A program made the position numbers and the translations under genes. Below are positions 1 through 6,849 of a DNA stretch of 32,683 nucleotides, piece by piece. The notes under the pieces were generated by a model. The model made no database searches and was not told the DNA's origin. It saw nothing but the letters and a program-made list of their open reading frames with translations. Within the stretch, counting starts at the first letter, position 1; every line of letters starts with the position of its first letter. The stretch is from an uncultured Eubacteriales bacterium (GTDB taxonomy: Bacteria > Bacillota > Clostridia > Oscillospirales > Oscillospiraceae), in assembly GCA_900547405.1 (NCBI GenBank), contig URGL01000023.1:1-32683 (forward strand), written 5' to 3'.

Positions 1-54
1 GGCATACGAGATGCTCAGGAGTCGCGTGGGCTCGGAGATGTGTATAAGAGACAG
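1..54 (+). other. Nextera/P7 sequencing adapter (artifact)
   Basis: This is not genomic DNA. The sequence reads as the end of the Illumina P7 primer (1-12), an 8-base index GCTCAGGA (13-20), then the Nextera read-2 adapter ending in the transposase mosaic end AGATGTGTATAAGAGACAG (36-54). There is one apparent mismatch to the standard adapter at position 24 (G where T is expected). Translating across it gives the familiar contaminant peptides MYKRQ on the plus strand and LLYTSPSPRDS on the minus strand. Genomic sequence starts at 55. Confidence 0.97.
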
Positions 55-56
55 GC

Positions 57-62
57 TATAAT
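57..62 (+). promoter_or_regulatory. Possible -10 box of the ECF gene promoter
   Basis: A perfect TATAAT lies 31 bases before the ATG at 94. Its -35 box would fall inside the adapter and is therefore missing. If the -10 is real, the leader is only about 25 bases long, which leaves no room for a riboswitch. Confidence 0.45.
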
Positions 63-93
63 GTGCTCAACAACTTCCGGGAGGAATGAGAAC

Positions 94-663
94 ATGAAAA
101 AAGAATCTACCATCACCACCAAAAAGCTGGTCCTGGCCGCCCTGATGGCCGCCCTGACCGTCGTCGGCTCCGCCATCCGGATCCAGATGCCCATCTCCGT
201 AGGAGGCACCACCGCCTTCCACCTGGGCAATATCTTCTGCGCCCTGTCAGGTCTTTTGCTAGGTCCCTGGCTGGGCGGCCTGGCTGCGGGCCTGGGGTCC
301 TTCCTGTATGACATCATGACGAACTACATCTCCGAGTGCTGGATCACCTTCCTGACCAAGGGGGCCTACGGCCTGGTTGCCGGTCTCGTGGCCTGGAAGG
401 CCGGAAAGATGAACTGGAACTACCTGAAGGCCACCGTTGCCACCACCGCCGCCGCCATCACCTACGCGGCGCTGTACCTGGCCAAGAGCTATCTCTGGAA
501 TGGTCTCTTCAAGCAGGGCCTGACCCCGGATGCCGCTGCCCTCGGTGTTGTTGCCAAGATCCCTGCCACCGTCTTCAACGCCGTGGTAGCCATCGTCTTC
601 GCCCCCATCCTGGGGCTGGCCATCCTCAAGGGCCTGAAAAAGAGCCATTTGAGCCTGGAGTAA
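94..663 (+). CDS. ECF transporter S component
   Basis: A 189-residue hydrophobic protein that looks like the substrate-capture (S) subunit of an energy-coupling-factor vitamin importer. The family works in the membrane with a shared EcfA/EcfA'/EcfT module, none of which is encoded here. After a short basic N-terminus (MKKEST) there are about five or six membrane segments. The stretch from about residue 45 to 75 (HLGNIF, then LLLGPWLGG, then GSFLYD) matches the conserved core of the ECF-ribofla_trS type family (PF07155-like). The ATG at 94 is chosen because GGGAGG at 79-84 lies nine bases upstream. A longer reading begins inside the adapter (MYKRQ) and is an artifact. The substrate cannot be told from sequence; riboflavin or another vitamin is possible. 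The gene ends in a strong terminator. Confidence 0.85.
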   Translation: MKKESTITTKKLVLAALMAALTVVGSAIRIQMPISVGGTTAFHLGNIFCALSGLLLGPWLGGLAAGLGSFLYDIMTNYISECWITFLTKGAYGLVAGLVAWKAGKMNWNYLKATVATTAAAITYAALYLAKSYLWNGLFKQGLTPDAAALGVVAKIPATVFNAVVAIVFAPILGLAILKGLKKSHLSLE

Positions 664-676
664 GGGGATATGTGTT

Positions 677-713
677 CCCCCGGAGCCGTGTTTTTCCGGC
701 TCCGGGGGTTTTT
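677..713 (+). terminator. Rho-independent terminator of the ECF gene
   Basis: A perfect 12-bp stem (677-688 with 697-708, CCCCCGGAGCCG) has an 8-base loop and is followed by TTTTT at 709-713. It acts rightward. The antitoxin gene converging from the right ends at 715, just beyond it. The other strand has no T-run after the stem, so it is not bidirectional. Confidence 0.92.
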
Positions 714-714
714 C

Positions 715-978
715 TTATAGGTCCTTCAGGCTCTCCATGCTGGAGTATCTAGGCGCTGTTGGGTCCTTCAGCATCTTTCTCCCCTCTTGGATAGCCGCTG
801 CCGTGGTATCGTTGGGGACATCGATTTTCAGGGCAAAGGGGATCCCGTGCTCCCGGACGGCAGTCCGCAGGAAGATATTCACCGCTGTGCTCATAGTAAT
901 GCCAAGCTCGGCGAAAATCTGCTCGGCCTGGTCCTTGATTTCCTTATCGGTTCGGATATTTAAATTTGTGGTTGCCAT
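715..978 (-). CDS. RelB/DinJ-family antitoxin, solitary
   Basis: An 87-residue protein with the N-terminal ribbon-helix-helix layout of RelB/DinJ antitoxins (PF04221-like): MATTNLNIRTD, then a helix KDQAEQIFAELG, then ITMSTAVNIFLRTAV and GIPFAL. In the family this part binds operator DNA as a dimer, and the C-terminal tail wraps a RelE/YafQ-type mRNA-cleaving toxin. Here the tail is about residues 55-87. The ATG at 978 has AAAGGAGG (987-994 on the plus strand) at good spacing. The toxin gene normally follows directly downstream, but what follows is the convergent ECF gene and its terminator. There is no toxin in this window. It may be an orphan regulator, a toxin-loss remnant or an antitoxin acting on a toxin elsewhere. 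Confidence 0.85.
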   Translation of the reverse strand: MATTNLNIRTDKEIKDQAEQIFAELGITMSTAVNIFLRTAVREHGIPFALKIDVPNDTTAAAIQEGRKMLKDPTAPRYSSMESLKDL

Positions 979-1000
979 ATGGGGCACCTCCTTTGTCTCT

Positions 1001-1029
1001 ATTATATGCAGTTTGCTACCGTTTGTCAA
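1001..1029 (-). promoter_or_regulatory. Consensus promoter of the RelB-type gene
   Basis: On the minus strand, TTGACA (1024-1029), a 17-base spacer and TATAAT (1001-1006). Both boxes match the sigma-A consensus exactly. Transcription would start about 990-995, just ahead of the ribosome binding site. Confidence 0.9.
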
Positions 1030-1075
1030 TACAATGTCATTATCCAAAAGGCTGCTTCGTAACCGTTCCTGCATA

Positions 1076-1135
1076 CCGCCCCACACCCGTCACGGCTACG
1101 CCGTGCCCCCCTCTCCCAGGAGGGGGTCTTTTTTT
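1076..1135 (+). repeat. Half copy of the intergenic hairpin repeat
   Basis: A single module of the repeat family found at 5520, 6725 and 7773. It begins CCGCCCCACACCCGTCAC, has a small hairpin (CACGGC/GCCGTG) and a larger one (CCCCCT/AGGGGG), then TCTTTTTTT. It could terminate rightward transcription, but no rightward gene precedes it; it lies between the relB promoter and the rpsU terminator. Confidence 0.75.
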
Positions 1136-1139
1136 GCGG

Positions 1140-1173
1140 AAAAACCGCCCCGGAAGAGGACCTTCCGGGGCGG
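1140..1173 (-). terminator. Rho-independent terminator of rpsU
   Basis: A perfect 12-bp stem (1145-1156 with 1162-1173) with a 5-base loop. Read on the minus strand it is followed by TTTTT (1140-1144). It lies 24 bases past the rpsU stop codon. Confidence 0.93.
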
Positions 1174-1197
1174 CACATGCACGATTCAAGAGGGATA

Positions 1198-1380
1198 TTA
1201 GTAGAACTTTCTCTTGTTCTTACGGGCAGCTTCAGACTTCTGCTTACGCTTCAGGCTGGGGCTGACGTAATGCTCGCGCTTCTTAACTTCGGCGATAACG
1301 CCCTCCTTGGCACAGCTGCGCTTAAACCGGCGCAGAGCGCTCTCCAGAGACTCGTTTTCCTTTACGCGAATTTCAGACAT
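1198..1380 (-). CDS. rpsU: 30S ribosomal protein S21
   Basis: A 60-residue, very basic protein that begins MSEIRVKENESLESALRRF, the usual start of bacterial S21, and ends in a lysine/arginine-rich tail. S21 sits on the platform of the small subunit and helps mRNA binding at initiation. The length is normal for Firmicutes. GGAGGGAGGG lies just upstream of the ATG at 1380. It is its own transcription unit, with a consensus promoter at 1446-1474 and a terminator at 1140-1173, so it is not transcribed with leuS although both point left. Confidence 0.97.
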   Translation of the reverse strand: MSEIRVKENESLESALRRFKRSCAKEGVIAEVKKREHYVSPSLKRKQKSEAARKNKRKFY

Positions 1381-1445
1381 TGTTTTCCCTCCCTCCGACG
1401 CACCCGGCTAGATCCTGGATGCTTTCAGGGCCATACGGCTAGATT

Positions 1446-1474
1446 ATTATACGGTGTAAAGCCCGGATTGTCAA
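1446..1474 (-). promoter_or_regulatory. Consensus promoter of rpsU
   Basis: On the minus strand, TTGACA (1469-1474), a 17-base spacer and TATAAT (1446-1451), an exact sigma-A match. It lies in the 128-base gap between leuS and rpsU. No clear terminator for leuS is seen in this gap; only the AT-rich stretch 1480-1508. Confidence 0.92.
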
Positions 1475-1508
1475 GAATAAATTCGTTCTTTTTCGAAAAA
1501 TTTCAAAA

Positions 1509-3932
1509 TTATTTCACGATCAGGTTTACGAGCTTGTTCTTGACCACGATGGTCTTCACCAGGCTGCCGCCGATCTTTTCCAGGAACTTGGCGATCTTTT
1601 CGTCGGCCAGAGCATTCTTCACCACGGTGTCGTTGTCCAGGTCCGCCTCCATCAGGACGGTGCCCCGCATCTTGCCGTTGACCTGGACGGCCATGGTGAC
1701 CTCCTGGTCCTTGCACTTGCTCTCGTCATAGGTGGGCCAGGGCTCATAGGCGATGGTCTCGCTGTGGCCCAGCAGCTGCCACAGCTCCTCGCCCACGTGG
1801 GGGGTGATGCAGGAGATCATCTTGAGGAAGCCCTCGGCATACTCTCTGGGGCAGGTGCCGTTTTTATAGACCTCGTTGACGAAGACCATCATCTGGGCAA
1901 TGGCGGTATTGAAGCCCAGGGCCTCGAAGTCGGAGGTGACCTTCTTCACGGTCTGGTGGTAGATCTTGGTGAGCTTGCCGTCGTCGGCATCGGTGATGTT
2001 GGCGCTCTCGGAGAAGAAGTTCCAGACCCGGTTGATGAACTTCTTGGCACCGGCCACACCCTGGGTGCTCCAGGGCTTGGATACCTCCAGGGGGCCCATG
2101 AACATCTCATACAGCCGCAGGGTATCCGCGCCGTATTCCCGGACCACATCGCTGGGGTTCACCACGAACTCAGGGTAGCGCTTGCCCATCTTGATGCCGT
2201 TCTCACCCAGGATCATGCCCTGGTGGACCAGCTTCTGGAAGGGCTCCTTCACGGGGGACAGGCCCTGGTCATAGAGGAACCGGTTCCAGATCCGGGAGTA
2301 CATCAGGTGGCCCACGGCGTGCTCCGGTCCGCCCACATACAGGTCCACGGGCATCCAGTGCTTCAGCAGCTCCTGATTGCAGAACTCCTTGTCGTTCTTG
2401 GGGTCGATATAGCGCATATAGTACCAGGAGGAACCGGCGGAGCCGGGCATGGTAGAGGTCTCCCGGGTGCCGTGAATGCCGTGGGCATCGTATTTCTTCC
2501 ACTCGGTGGCGTTCTCCAGGGGGGCCTGGCCGTTTTTGCCCTTGTAGTCCTCCAGCTCCGGCAATACTACAGGCAGCTCCTCATCGGGGACGAAGTAGAT
2601 CTTGCCGTCCTGGGTGTAGACGCAGGGCACGGGCTCGCCCCAGTAGCGCTGACGGGCGAAGATCCACTCCCGGAAGTGGTAGTTGACCTTTCTTCTGGCC
2701 ACGCCCAGCTTCTCCAGCTTCGCCGTGATGGCCTCCTTGGCCTCCTCCACCGTCAGGCCGGTGAACTCCTCGGAGTTCAGGAGCTTGCAGCCCTTGCCCA
2801 GGTAGTCCTGCTTTTCAAAGGCGCATTCCGACACGTCCCGGCCGTCGATGACCTGGATCATGGGGATATGGTGGGCAACGGCATACTCAAAGTCACGCTG
2901 GTCGTGGCTGGGCACAGCCATGACGGCACCGGTGCCGTAGTTGGCCAGAACGAAGTCACCGATGAACACGGGGACCTGCTTGCCGTTGACGGGATTGATG
3001 GCGTAAACGCCCTCCAGGCGGCAGCCGGTCTTGCCCTTATTCAGCTCGGTCCGGTCCATGTCGCTCTTCTTCACGGTTTCGTCAATGTAGGCCCGGACCT
3101 CTTCCTTGTTTTCAATCCGGTCCATCAGATCCTGGACGATTTTGCCGTCCGGAGCCAGAACCATGAAGGTGATGCCGTAGATGGTCTCGATACAGGTGGT
3201 GTAGATGGAGAAGTCCCCGCCGCCCACCAGCTGGAAGTCCACCTCCACACCGGTGGACTTGCCGATCCAGTTGCGCTGGATCTCCTTGGTGGATTCGGGC
3301 CAGTCGATGTGGTTCAGGCCCTCCAGGAGCTTCTCGGCAAAGGCAGGCTGGTCGATGACCCACTGCATCATGTTCTTCTTCACCACGGGATAGCCTCCCC
3401 GCTCGGACTTGCCGTCGATGACCTCGTCATTGGAAAGCACCGTGCCCAGGGCCTCGCACCAGTTCACCGGCATCTCGATGCGCTTGGCGTAACCGGCCTC
3501 GTAGAGCTTCTTGAAGATCCACTGGGTCCACTTGTAGAAGCTGGGGTCAGAGGTGGCGATCATCTTGGACCAGTCGTAGTCAAAGCCCAGCTCCCGCAGC
3601 TGCTTGGAGAAGGTCTTGATATTCTCCTGGGTGAAGCCGTCGGGATGGTGGCCGGTCGTCACGGCGTACTGCTCCGCAGGCAGGCCGAAGGAGTCGTAGC
3701 CCATGGGGTGCAGCACATTGTAGCCCTGCATCCGCTTCATCCGGGACATGATGTCCGTGGCGGTGTAGCCCTCGGGATGGCCCGCGTGAAGGCCCACGCC
3801 GGAGGGGTAGGGGAACATATCCAGCACATAATACTTGGGCTTGGAGAAATCCCACACATCGGTGTGGAAGGTATCGTGCTCTTCCCAGTATTTGTGCCAT
3901 TTGGCTTCGATTTTCGAGAATTCGTAATTCAT
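1509..3932 (-). CDS. leuS: Leucine-tRNA ligase
   Basis: An 807-residue class I synthetase that charges tRNA-Leu with leucine. The HIGH motif appears as HAGH at 49-52 within PYPSGVGLHAGHPEGY. The CP1 editing domain has GTGAVMAVPSHDQRD (about 333-347) with the usual HDQRD aspartates. Its threonine-rich segment reads TTCIET (245-250), where the usual form is TTRPDT. The KMSKS loop reads KMGKR (581-585), followed by VVNPSD and REYGADTLRLYEMFMGP. The anticodon-binding and C-terminal domains run to the end. I chose the ATG at 3932, with AAAGAGG upstream (end of rsfS); a GTG four codons earlier overlaps that site. It lies 16 bases after rsfS, so the two are probably one transcript. The motif variants may be normal for this clade. 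Confidence 0.97.
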   Translation of the reverse strand: MNYEFSKIEAKWHKYWEEHDTFHTDVWDFSKPKYYVLDMFPYPSGVGLHAGHPEGYTATDIMSRMKRMQGYNVLHPMGYDSFGLPAEQYAVTTGHHPDGFTQENIKTFSKQLRELGFDYDWSKMIATSDPSFYKWTQWIFKKLYEAGYAKRIEMPVNWCEALGTVLSNDEVIDGKSERGGYPVVKKNMMQWVIDQPAFAEKLLEGLNHIDWPESTKEIQRNWIGKSTGVEVDFQLVGGGDFSIYTTCIETIYGITFMVLAPDGKIVQDLMDRIENKEEVRAYIDETVKKSDMDRTELNKGKTGCRLEGVYAINPVNGKQVPVFIGDFVLANYGTGAVMAVPSHDQRDFEYAVAHHIPMIQVIDGRDVSECAFEKQDYLGKGCKLLNSEEFTGLTVEEAKEAITAKLEKLGVARRKVNYHFREWIFARQRYWGEPVPCVYTQDGKIYFVPDEELPVVLPELEDYKGKNGQAPLENATEWKKYDAHGIHGTRETSTMPGSAGSSWYYMRYIDPKNDKEFCNQELLKHWMPVDLYVGGPEHAVGHLMYSRIWNRFLYDQGLSPVKEPFQKLVHQGMILGENGIKMGKRYPEFVVNPSDVVREYGADTLRLYEMFMGPLEVSKPWSTQGVAGAKKFINRVWNFFSESANITDADDGKLTKIYHQTVKKVTSDFEALGFNTAIAQMMVFVNEVYKNGTCPREYAEGFLKMISCITPHVGEELWQLLGHSETIAYEPWPTYDESKCKDQEVTMAVQVNGKMRGTVLMEADLDNDTVVKNALADEKIAKFLEKIGGSLVKTIVVKNKLVNLIVK

Positions 3933-3948
3933 GACAGGTAGCACCTCT

Positions 3949-4314
3949 TTAGTTCTCTTCGATGATAATATCCTTCAGATCGATTTTCTCCGCGTCGGCC
4001 CACAGGCGCTCCAGGGCGTAAAACTGACGGGCCTCCTCGGTAAAGACATGGACCACAATGGTGCCGAAGTCTAAGAGCTCCCAGCTGTTTCCCCGGTGGC
4101 CCTCCCGGCCCAGCATGGGCTCTCCCAGCTGCTCCAGGGTGTACTCGGCGTAGTCGCAAAGGGTCTTGACGTGGGTGTTGGAGGTGCCGGTGCAGATGAG
4201 GAAATAGTCTGCCAGGGCGCTGACCTGGTCGATCTTCAGCAGCTGAATGTCCTGGCCCTTCTTGGCATCCAGGGCCTTGGTCACCTCGTAGGCAATTTCT
4301 TTGGGGGTAAGCAT
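3949..4314 (-). CDS. rsfS: Ribosomal silencing factor RsfS (Iojap family)
   Basis: A 121-residue protein of the Iojap/RsfS family. It binds ribosomal protein uL14 on the 50S subunit and blocks subunit joining when nutrients are short. The core is intact: LLKIDQVSALADYFLICTG near the N-terminus, then TLCDYAEYTLEQLGEP, HRGNSWELLDFGTIVVHVF, and the final acidic segment. AGAAAGGA precedes the ATG at 4314. Only five bases separate it from the nadD-yqeK stop, and leuS follows after 16. The order yqeK-rsfS-leuS is common in Firmicutes and supports the call. Confidence 0.95.
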   Translation of the reverse strand: MLTPKEIAYEVTKALDAKKGQDIQLLKIDQVSALADYFLICTGTSNTHVKTLCDYAEYTLEQLGEPMLGREGHRGNSWELLDFGTIVVHVFTEEARQFYALERLWADAEKIDLKDIIIEEN

Positions 4315-4319
4315 TCCAT

Positions 4320-5495
4320 CTATCCTTTCTGATTCAAAAAATCCAAAGCCCTCTTAGAGGCGGGGGACATTTCGCAGCCCTGCTCTTTCAGGTGGGCAAG
4401 GGTCATCTCCAGGCCCAGCTTCAGGGCCCCCCGGATGTCCGAGAAGGCCAGGCTGCGCAGCTCCTCCACCCCGGGGAAATCCCGGTTGGGCTCCATATAG
4501 TCTGCCACGTAAATAATGGTCTCCAGAAGGTTCATGTTTTCCTTCCCTGTGGTATGGGACGCAATGGCGGAGACCACCGCGCTATTTTCTCCGAAGATCC
4601 GCCGGGCAACCAGGCTGCCTGTGAGGGCATGGAGGGTTTTGGGGTATTTCCTTGAAAAATCATCCAATATCTTACCATAGGCCTGACACAATGTCAATTG
4701 CAAGGGGCCGTCCAAGGCCTTAGTAATGTCGTGGAGGAGCCCGGCCCGGCCGGCGTCCACCGGGTCTGCCCCCCATTTTTTCGCCAATGCCACTGCCGTA
4801 TCCCGGCAGCCCAGCACATGGCGGACCCGGTTGGGGTTCAGCAGGTCAATGACAATGGGCTCCAGCTTCTCCATGGGAAGCTGCTTCAGGTCCTGGCCCA
4901 CATAATAGAGCTTCTCCCGCCGGATGTAGCCGGACAGTCCCTCCGGCAGGAAGCTGTCGCCCCCTTCAAAGGCCAGCAGCCGCCGGAGCTGGGTGGAGGA
5001 AATGGGAAGGACGGGATTTTCCAGCAGCCGGACCTTTGCCCCCCGCTCTTCCAGAGCCTGGGCGCAGTCTGCCAATATCTTCTGCTCCCCCTTGTCCCCC
5101 CGGCGAAGGGCCGCCAGGGACACGGCAGAGGCGATCTTGTCCGCATCCACCCACTGGGGGAATTTCAGGAACATATCCGTGCCCAGCAGCAGCGTCAGCT
5201 CTGCCCCAGGGTACCGGGCCTTTATCTCCCGCACCGTCTCCCAGGTGTAGCTCTCCCCGCCCCGGTCCACTTCCGCAGAGCAGACCTCCATGCCGGGCTT
5301 CGCGGCCATAGACAGCATCTCCAGCCGCTGCTGGCCGGTGGCCCCGGCCGGAGCGAGCCGCTTCTGAGGCGTTCGCCCCGAGGGCACCAGCAGCAGCCGG
5401 TCCAGTCCCAGGGCGTGCATGGCGTACTCCGCCGCCTGGATGTGCCCCAGGTGGGGCGGGTTGAAGGAGCCTCCGAAAATCCCGATTTTTTCCAT
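4320..5495 (-). CDS. nadD-yqeK: NadD-YqeK fusion: NaMN adenylyltransferase and HD-domain Np4N hydrolase
   Basis: One 391-residue reading frame carries two proteins that are usually separate neighbours. Residues 1 to about 195 are NadD, which joins ATP to nicotinate mononucleotide in NAD synthesis. It has GGSFNPPHLGH (8-18) for nucleotide binding, GTDMFLKFPQW (105-115) and the PISSTQLR signature (164-171). Residues from about 205 to 391 are YqeK, an HD-domain enzyme that in studied members splits diadenosine tetraphosphate symmetrically. It keeps H226, HD at 255-256, H289, H314 and the late YVADYMEPNR aspartate (D332). A 10-15 residue linker joins them without a stop or frameshift. GGAGGA (5505-5510) fixes the ATG at 5495. 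A longer in-frame upstream part is translated repeat DNA and is left out. Confidence 0.93.
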   Translation of the reverse strand: MEKIGIFGGSFNPPHLGHIQAAEYAMHALGLDRLLLVPSGRTPQKRLAPAGATGQQRLEMLSMAAKPGMEVCSAEVDRGGESYTWETVREIKARYPGAELTLLLGTDMFLKFPQWVDADKIASAVSLAALRRGDKGEQKILADCAQALEERGAKVRLLENPVLPISSTQLRRLLAFEGGDSFLPEGLSGYIRREKLYYVGQDLKQLPMEKLEPIVIDLLNPNRVRHVLGCRDTAVALAKKWGADPVDAGRAGLLHDITKALDGPLQLTLCQAYGKILDDFSRKYPKTLHALTGSLVARRIFGENSAVVSAIASHTTGKENMNLLETIIYVADYMEPNRDFPGVEELRSLAFSDIRGALKLGLEMTLAHLKEQGCEMSPASKRALDFLNQKG

Positions 5496-5519
5496 GTTCT
5501 CTCTTCCTCCAAATTCCTT

Positions 5520-5648
5520 ACCTTCCCCTGGGGGAAGGTGGCCCCCCCCCGGGGCCGGATGAGGGGCGGTACCAGGTCGGTTCTGCTTGCCGCCCCACAC
5601 CCGTCACGCCTCCGGCGTGCCACCCTCTCGTAAGGAGAGGGCTTTTTA
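5520..5648. repeat. Composite inverted hairpin repeat, copy 1
   Basis: Two modules face each other. The left module (5520-5571) has the hairpin CCTTCCCC/GGGGAAGG, then TGGC, a GC hairpin and GGATGAGGGGCGG. The right module (5590-5648), read on the minus strand, has CCCTCTC/GAGAGGG, TGGC, a second hairpin (ACGCC/GGCGT) and CGGGTGTGGGGCGG. The right edge runs through CTTTTTA into the yhbY stop codon. It fills the yhbY/nadD gap and shares long stretches with 6725-6849. Confidence 0.88.
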
Positions 5649-6119
5649 CCGTTCCTTATTGCGCAGCTGCTTCTCCCGGTCCCGCTCGATGGCCTTCTCT
5701 ACGGCCTTCTCCTTGAAGAAGGCGTTGCGCTGCTCCCGCACCAGCTTGGCGGCATGGCGGCGGGCACGGATGCCCTTGCGGACAGGGTCGGACTTGGAGA
5801 CGGGAATTTCCTTCCGCTTGGCCCGGCCGGTCATGTTCCGCTGGGCCTGCTTCTTCTCGCTGAAGCGGTAGATCACGAACTTGCTGCCCACGCAGGCCAC
5901 GCCCTGGGCGCCGGTGGCCTGGCAGATGGCATCGCTGACCTCTCTGGGGGACATGAGGGCTCCCTCCAGGACCTTGCCCTTTACCAATTCTCTCGCGGTG
6001 AGCTGATTCTCCGCCTCGGCGATGACGCTCTCGGTCACGCCGCCCTTGCCCACCATCAGTGTGGTATCCAGGGCGTTGCTCTGGGCTCTCAGATCCGCCC
6101 GTTCTTTACTTGTCAGCAT
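5646..6119 (-). CDS. YhbY family RNA-binding protein with basic C-terminal extension
   Basis: A 157-residue protein. Residues 1 to about 90 form a CRM/YhbY domain (MLTSKERADLRAQSNALDTT, then MVGKGGVTE with the GKGG loop at 24-27, then ELVKGKVLEG and FVIYR), an RNA-binding fold linked to large-subunit assembly. Typical stand-alone YhbY proteins are about 100 residues. Here about 68 further residues are strongly basic and probably largely helical or disordered (AKRKEIP, IRARRHAAKLVREQR, EKAIERDREKQLRNKER). The start at 6119 overlaps the end of rdgB by 14 bases, which suggests translational coupling. The stop codon sits in the T-run of the adjoining repeat. Confidence 0.9.
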   Translation of the reverse strand: MLTSKERADLRAQSNALDTTLMVGKGGVTESVIAEAENQLTARELVKGKVLEGALMSPREVSDAICQATGAQGVACVGSKFVIYRFSEKKQAQRNMTGRAKRKEIPVSKSDPVRKGIRARRHAAKLVREQRNAFFKEKAVEKAIERDREKQLRNKER

Positions 6120-6711
6120 AGCCTGCCTCCTTTAGTTTCTCATAGAATATCTTCAGTGCCTTTGCCCGGTGGGAAACTGCATTCTTCCGCTCCGGCTCCA
6201 CCTCCGCCAGGGTCTTTCCGAAGGGGGGATAGTAGAAAATGGGATCGTAGCCGAAGCCCCCTTTCCCTCTTTCCTCCCGGGTCACCTCTCCGTGGACCTC
6301 TCCCCGGGCCTGAATCACCTGGCCCTCCGGGGTCACGAAGGTGATGACGCAGACGAACTGGGCCTGCCGCTGGCCATCGGGCACCTGCTCCATGTTGTGC
6401 AGCAGCAGCTTCACCCGGCCTGCGTCGTCCAGGGTCTCGTCAAAGCCGTACCGGGCGGAATAGATCCCCGGCTCTCCGTTCAGCGCGTCTACGGCAATGC
6501 CGGAGTCGTCCGCCAGGGCGGGAAGCCCTGTGGCCTGCATCACAGCATTGGCCTTCAAAAAGGAATTCTCTTCAAAGGTAGTGCCGGTTTCCTCTACGTC
6601 GATGTCTACACCCAGCTCGGACTCCAGCACCAGCTGAATATCGAACTTCCGGGTGATCTGGCTGATCTCCACCAGCTTGTGCTTGTTTTTGCTTGCTAAA
6701 ACGACTTTCAT
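6106..6711 (-). CDS. rdgB: XTP/dITP diphosphatase (RdgB/HAM1 family)
   Basis: A 201-residue house-cleaning pyrophosphatase that removes dITP, ITP and XTP from the nucleotide pool. Family motifs are all present: VVLASKNKHKL at the start, TTFEENS (44-50), LADDSGI (66-72, metal binding), GKGGFGYDPIF (149-159) and SHRAKAL (180-186). AGGAGG at 6718-6723 fixes the ATG at 6711; longer upstream translation runs into repeat DNA. It lies between ftsY and yhbY, overlaps yhbY by 14 bases, and is separated from ftsY by repeat copy 2. Confidence 0.96.
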   Translation of the reverse strand: MKVVLASKNKHKLVEISQITRKFDIQLVLESELGVDIDVEETGTTFEENSFLKANAVMQATGLPALADDSGIAVDALNGEPGIYSARYGFDETLDDAGRVKLLLHNMEQVPDGQRQAQFVCVITFVTPEGQVIQARGEVHGEVTREERGKGGFGYDPIFYYPPFGKTLAEVEPERKNAVSHRAKALKIFYEKLKEAGYADK

Positions 6712-6724
6712 ACTCTTCCTCCTG

Positions 6725-6849
6725 ACCTTCCCCTGGGGGAAGGGGGACCGCCGCAGCGGTGGATGAGGGGCAGAACCAGGTCGGTCCCTTTGCCGCCCCA
6801 CACCCGTCACGCCTTCGGCGTGCCACCCTCTCCCAGGAGAGGGTTTTTA
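6725..6849. repeat. Composite inverted hairpin repeat, copy 2
   Basis: The same layout as the copy at 5520-5648. The left module has ACCTTCCCC..GGGGAAGG and GGATGAGGGGC; the shared middle AACCAGGTCGGT follows; the right module is CCGCCCCACACCCGTCACGCC with CCCTCTC/GAGAGGG and TTTTTA. The last three bases are the ftsY stop codon. It fills the ftsY/rdgB gap. Confidence 0.88.

Noticed and set aside
55..93. Riboswitch ahead of the ECF transporter gene
   Set aside because: Such genes often have one, but the likely -10 at 57-62 leaves a leader of about 25 bases, too short. Sequence further upstream is lost to the adapter.
1764..3941. 725-codon plus-strand open frame opposite leuS
   Set aside because: It is the mirror of leuS in GC-rich DNA: repetitive Gly/Leu/Val/His translation, no domain, no ribosome site. 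The leuS motifs are unambiguous on the other strand.
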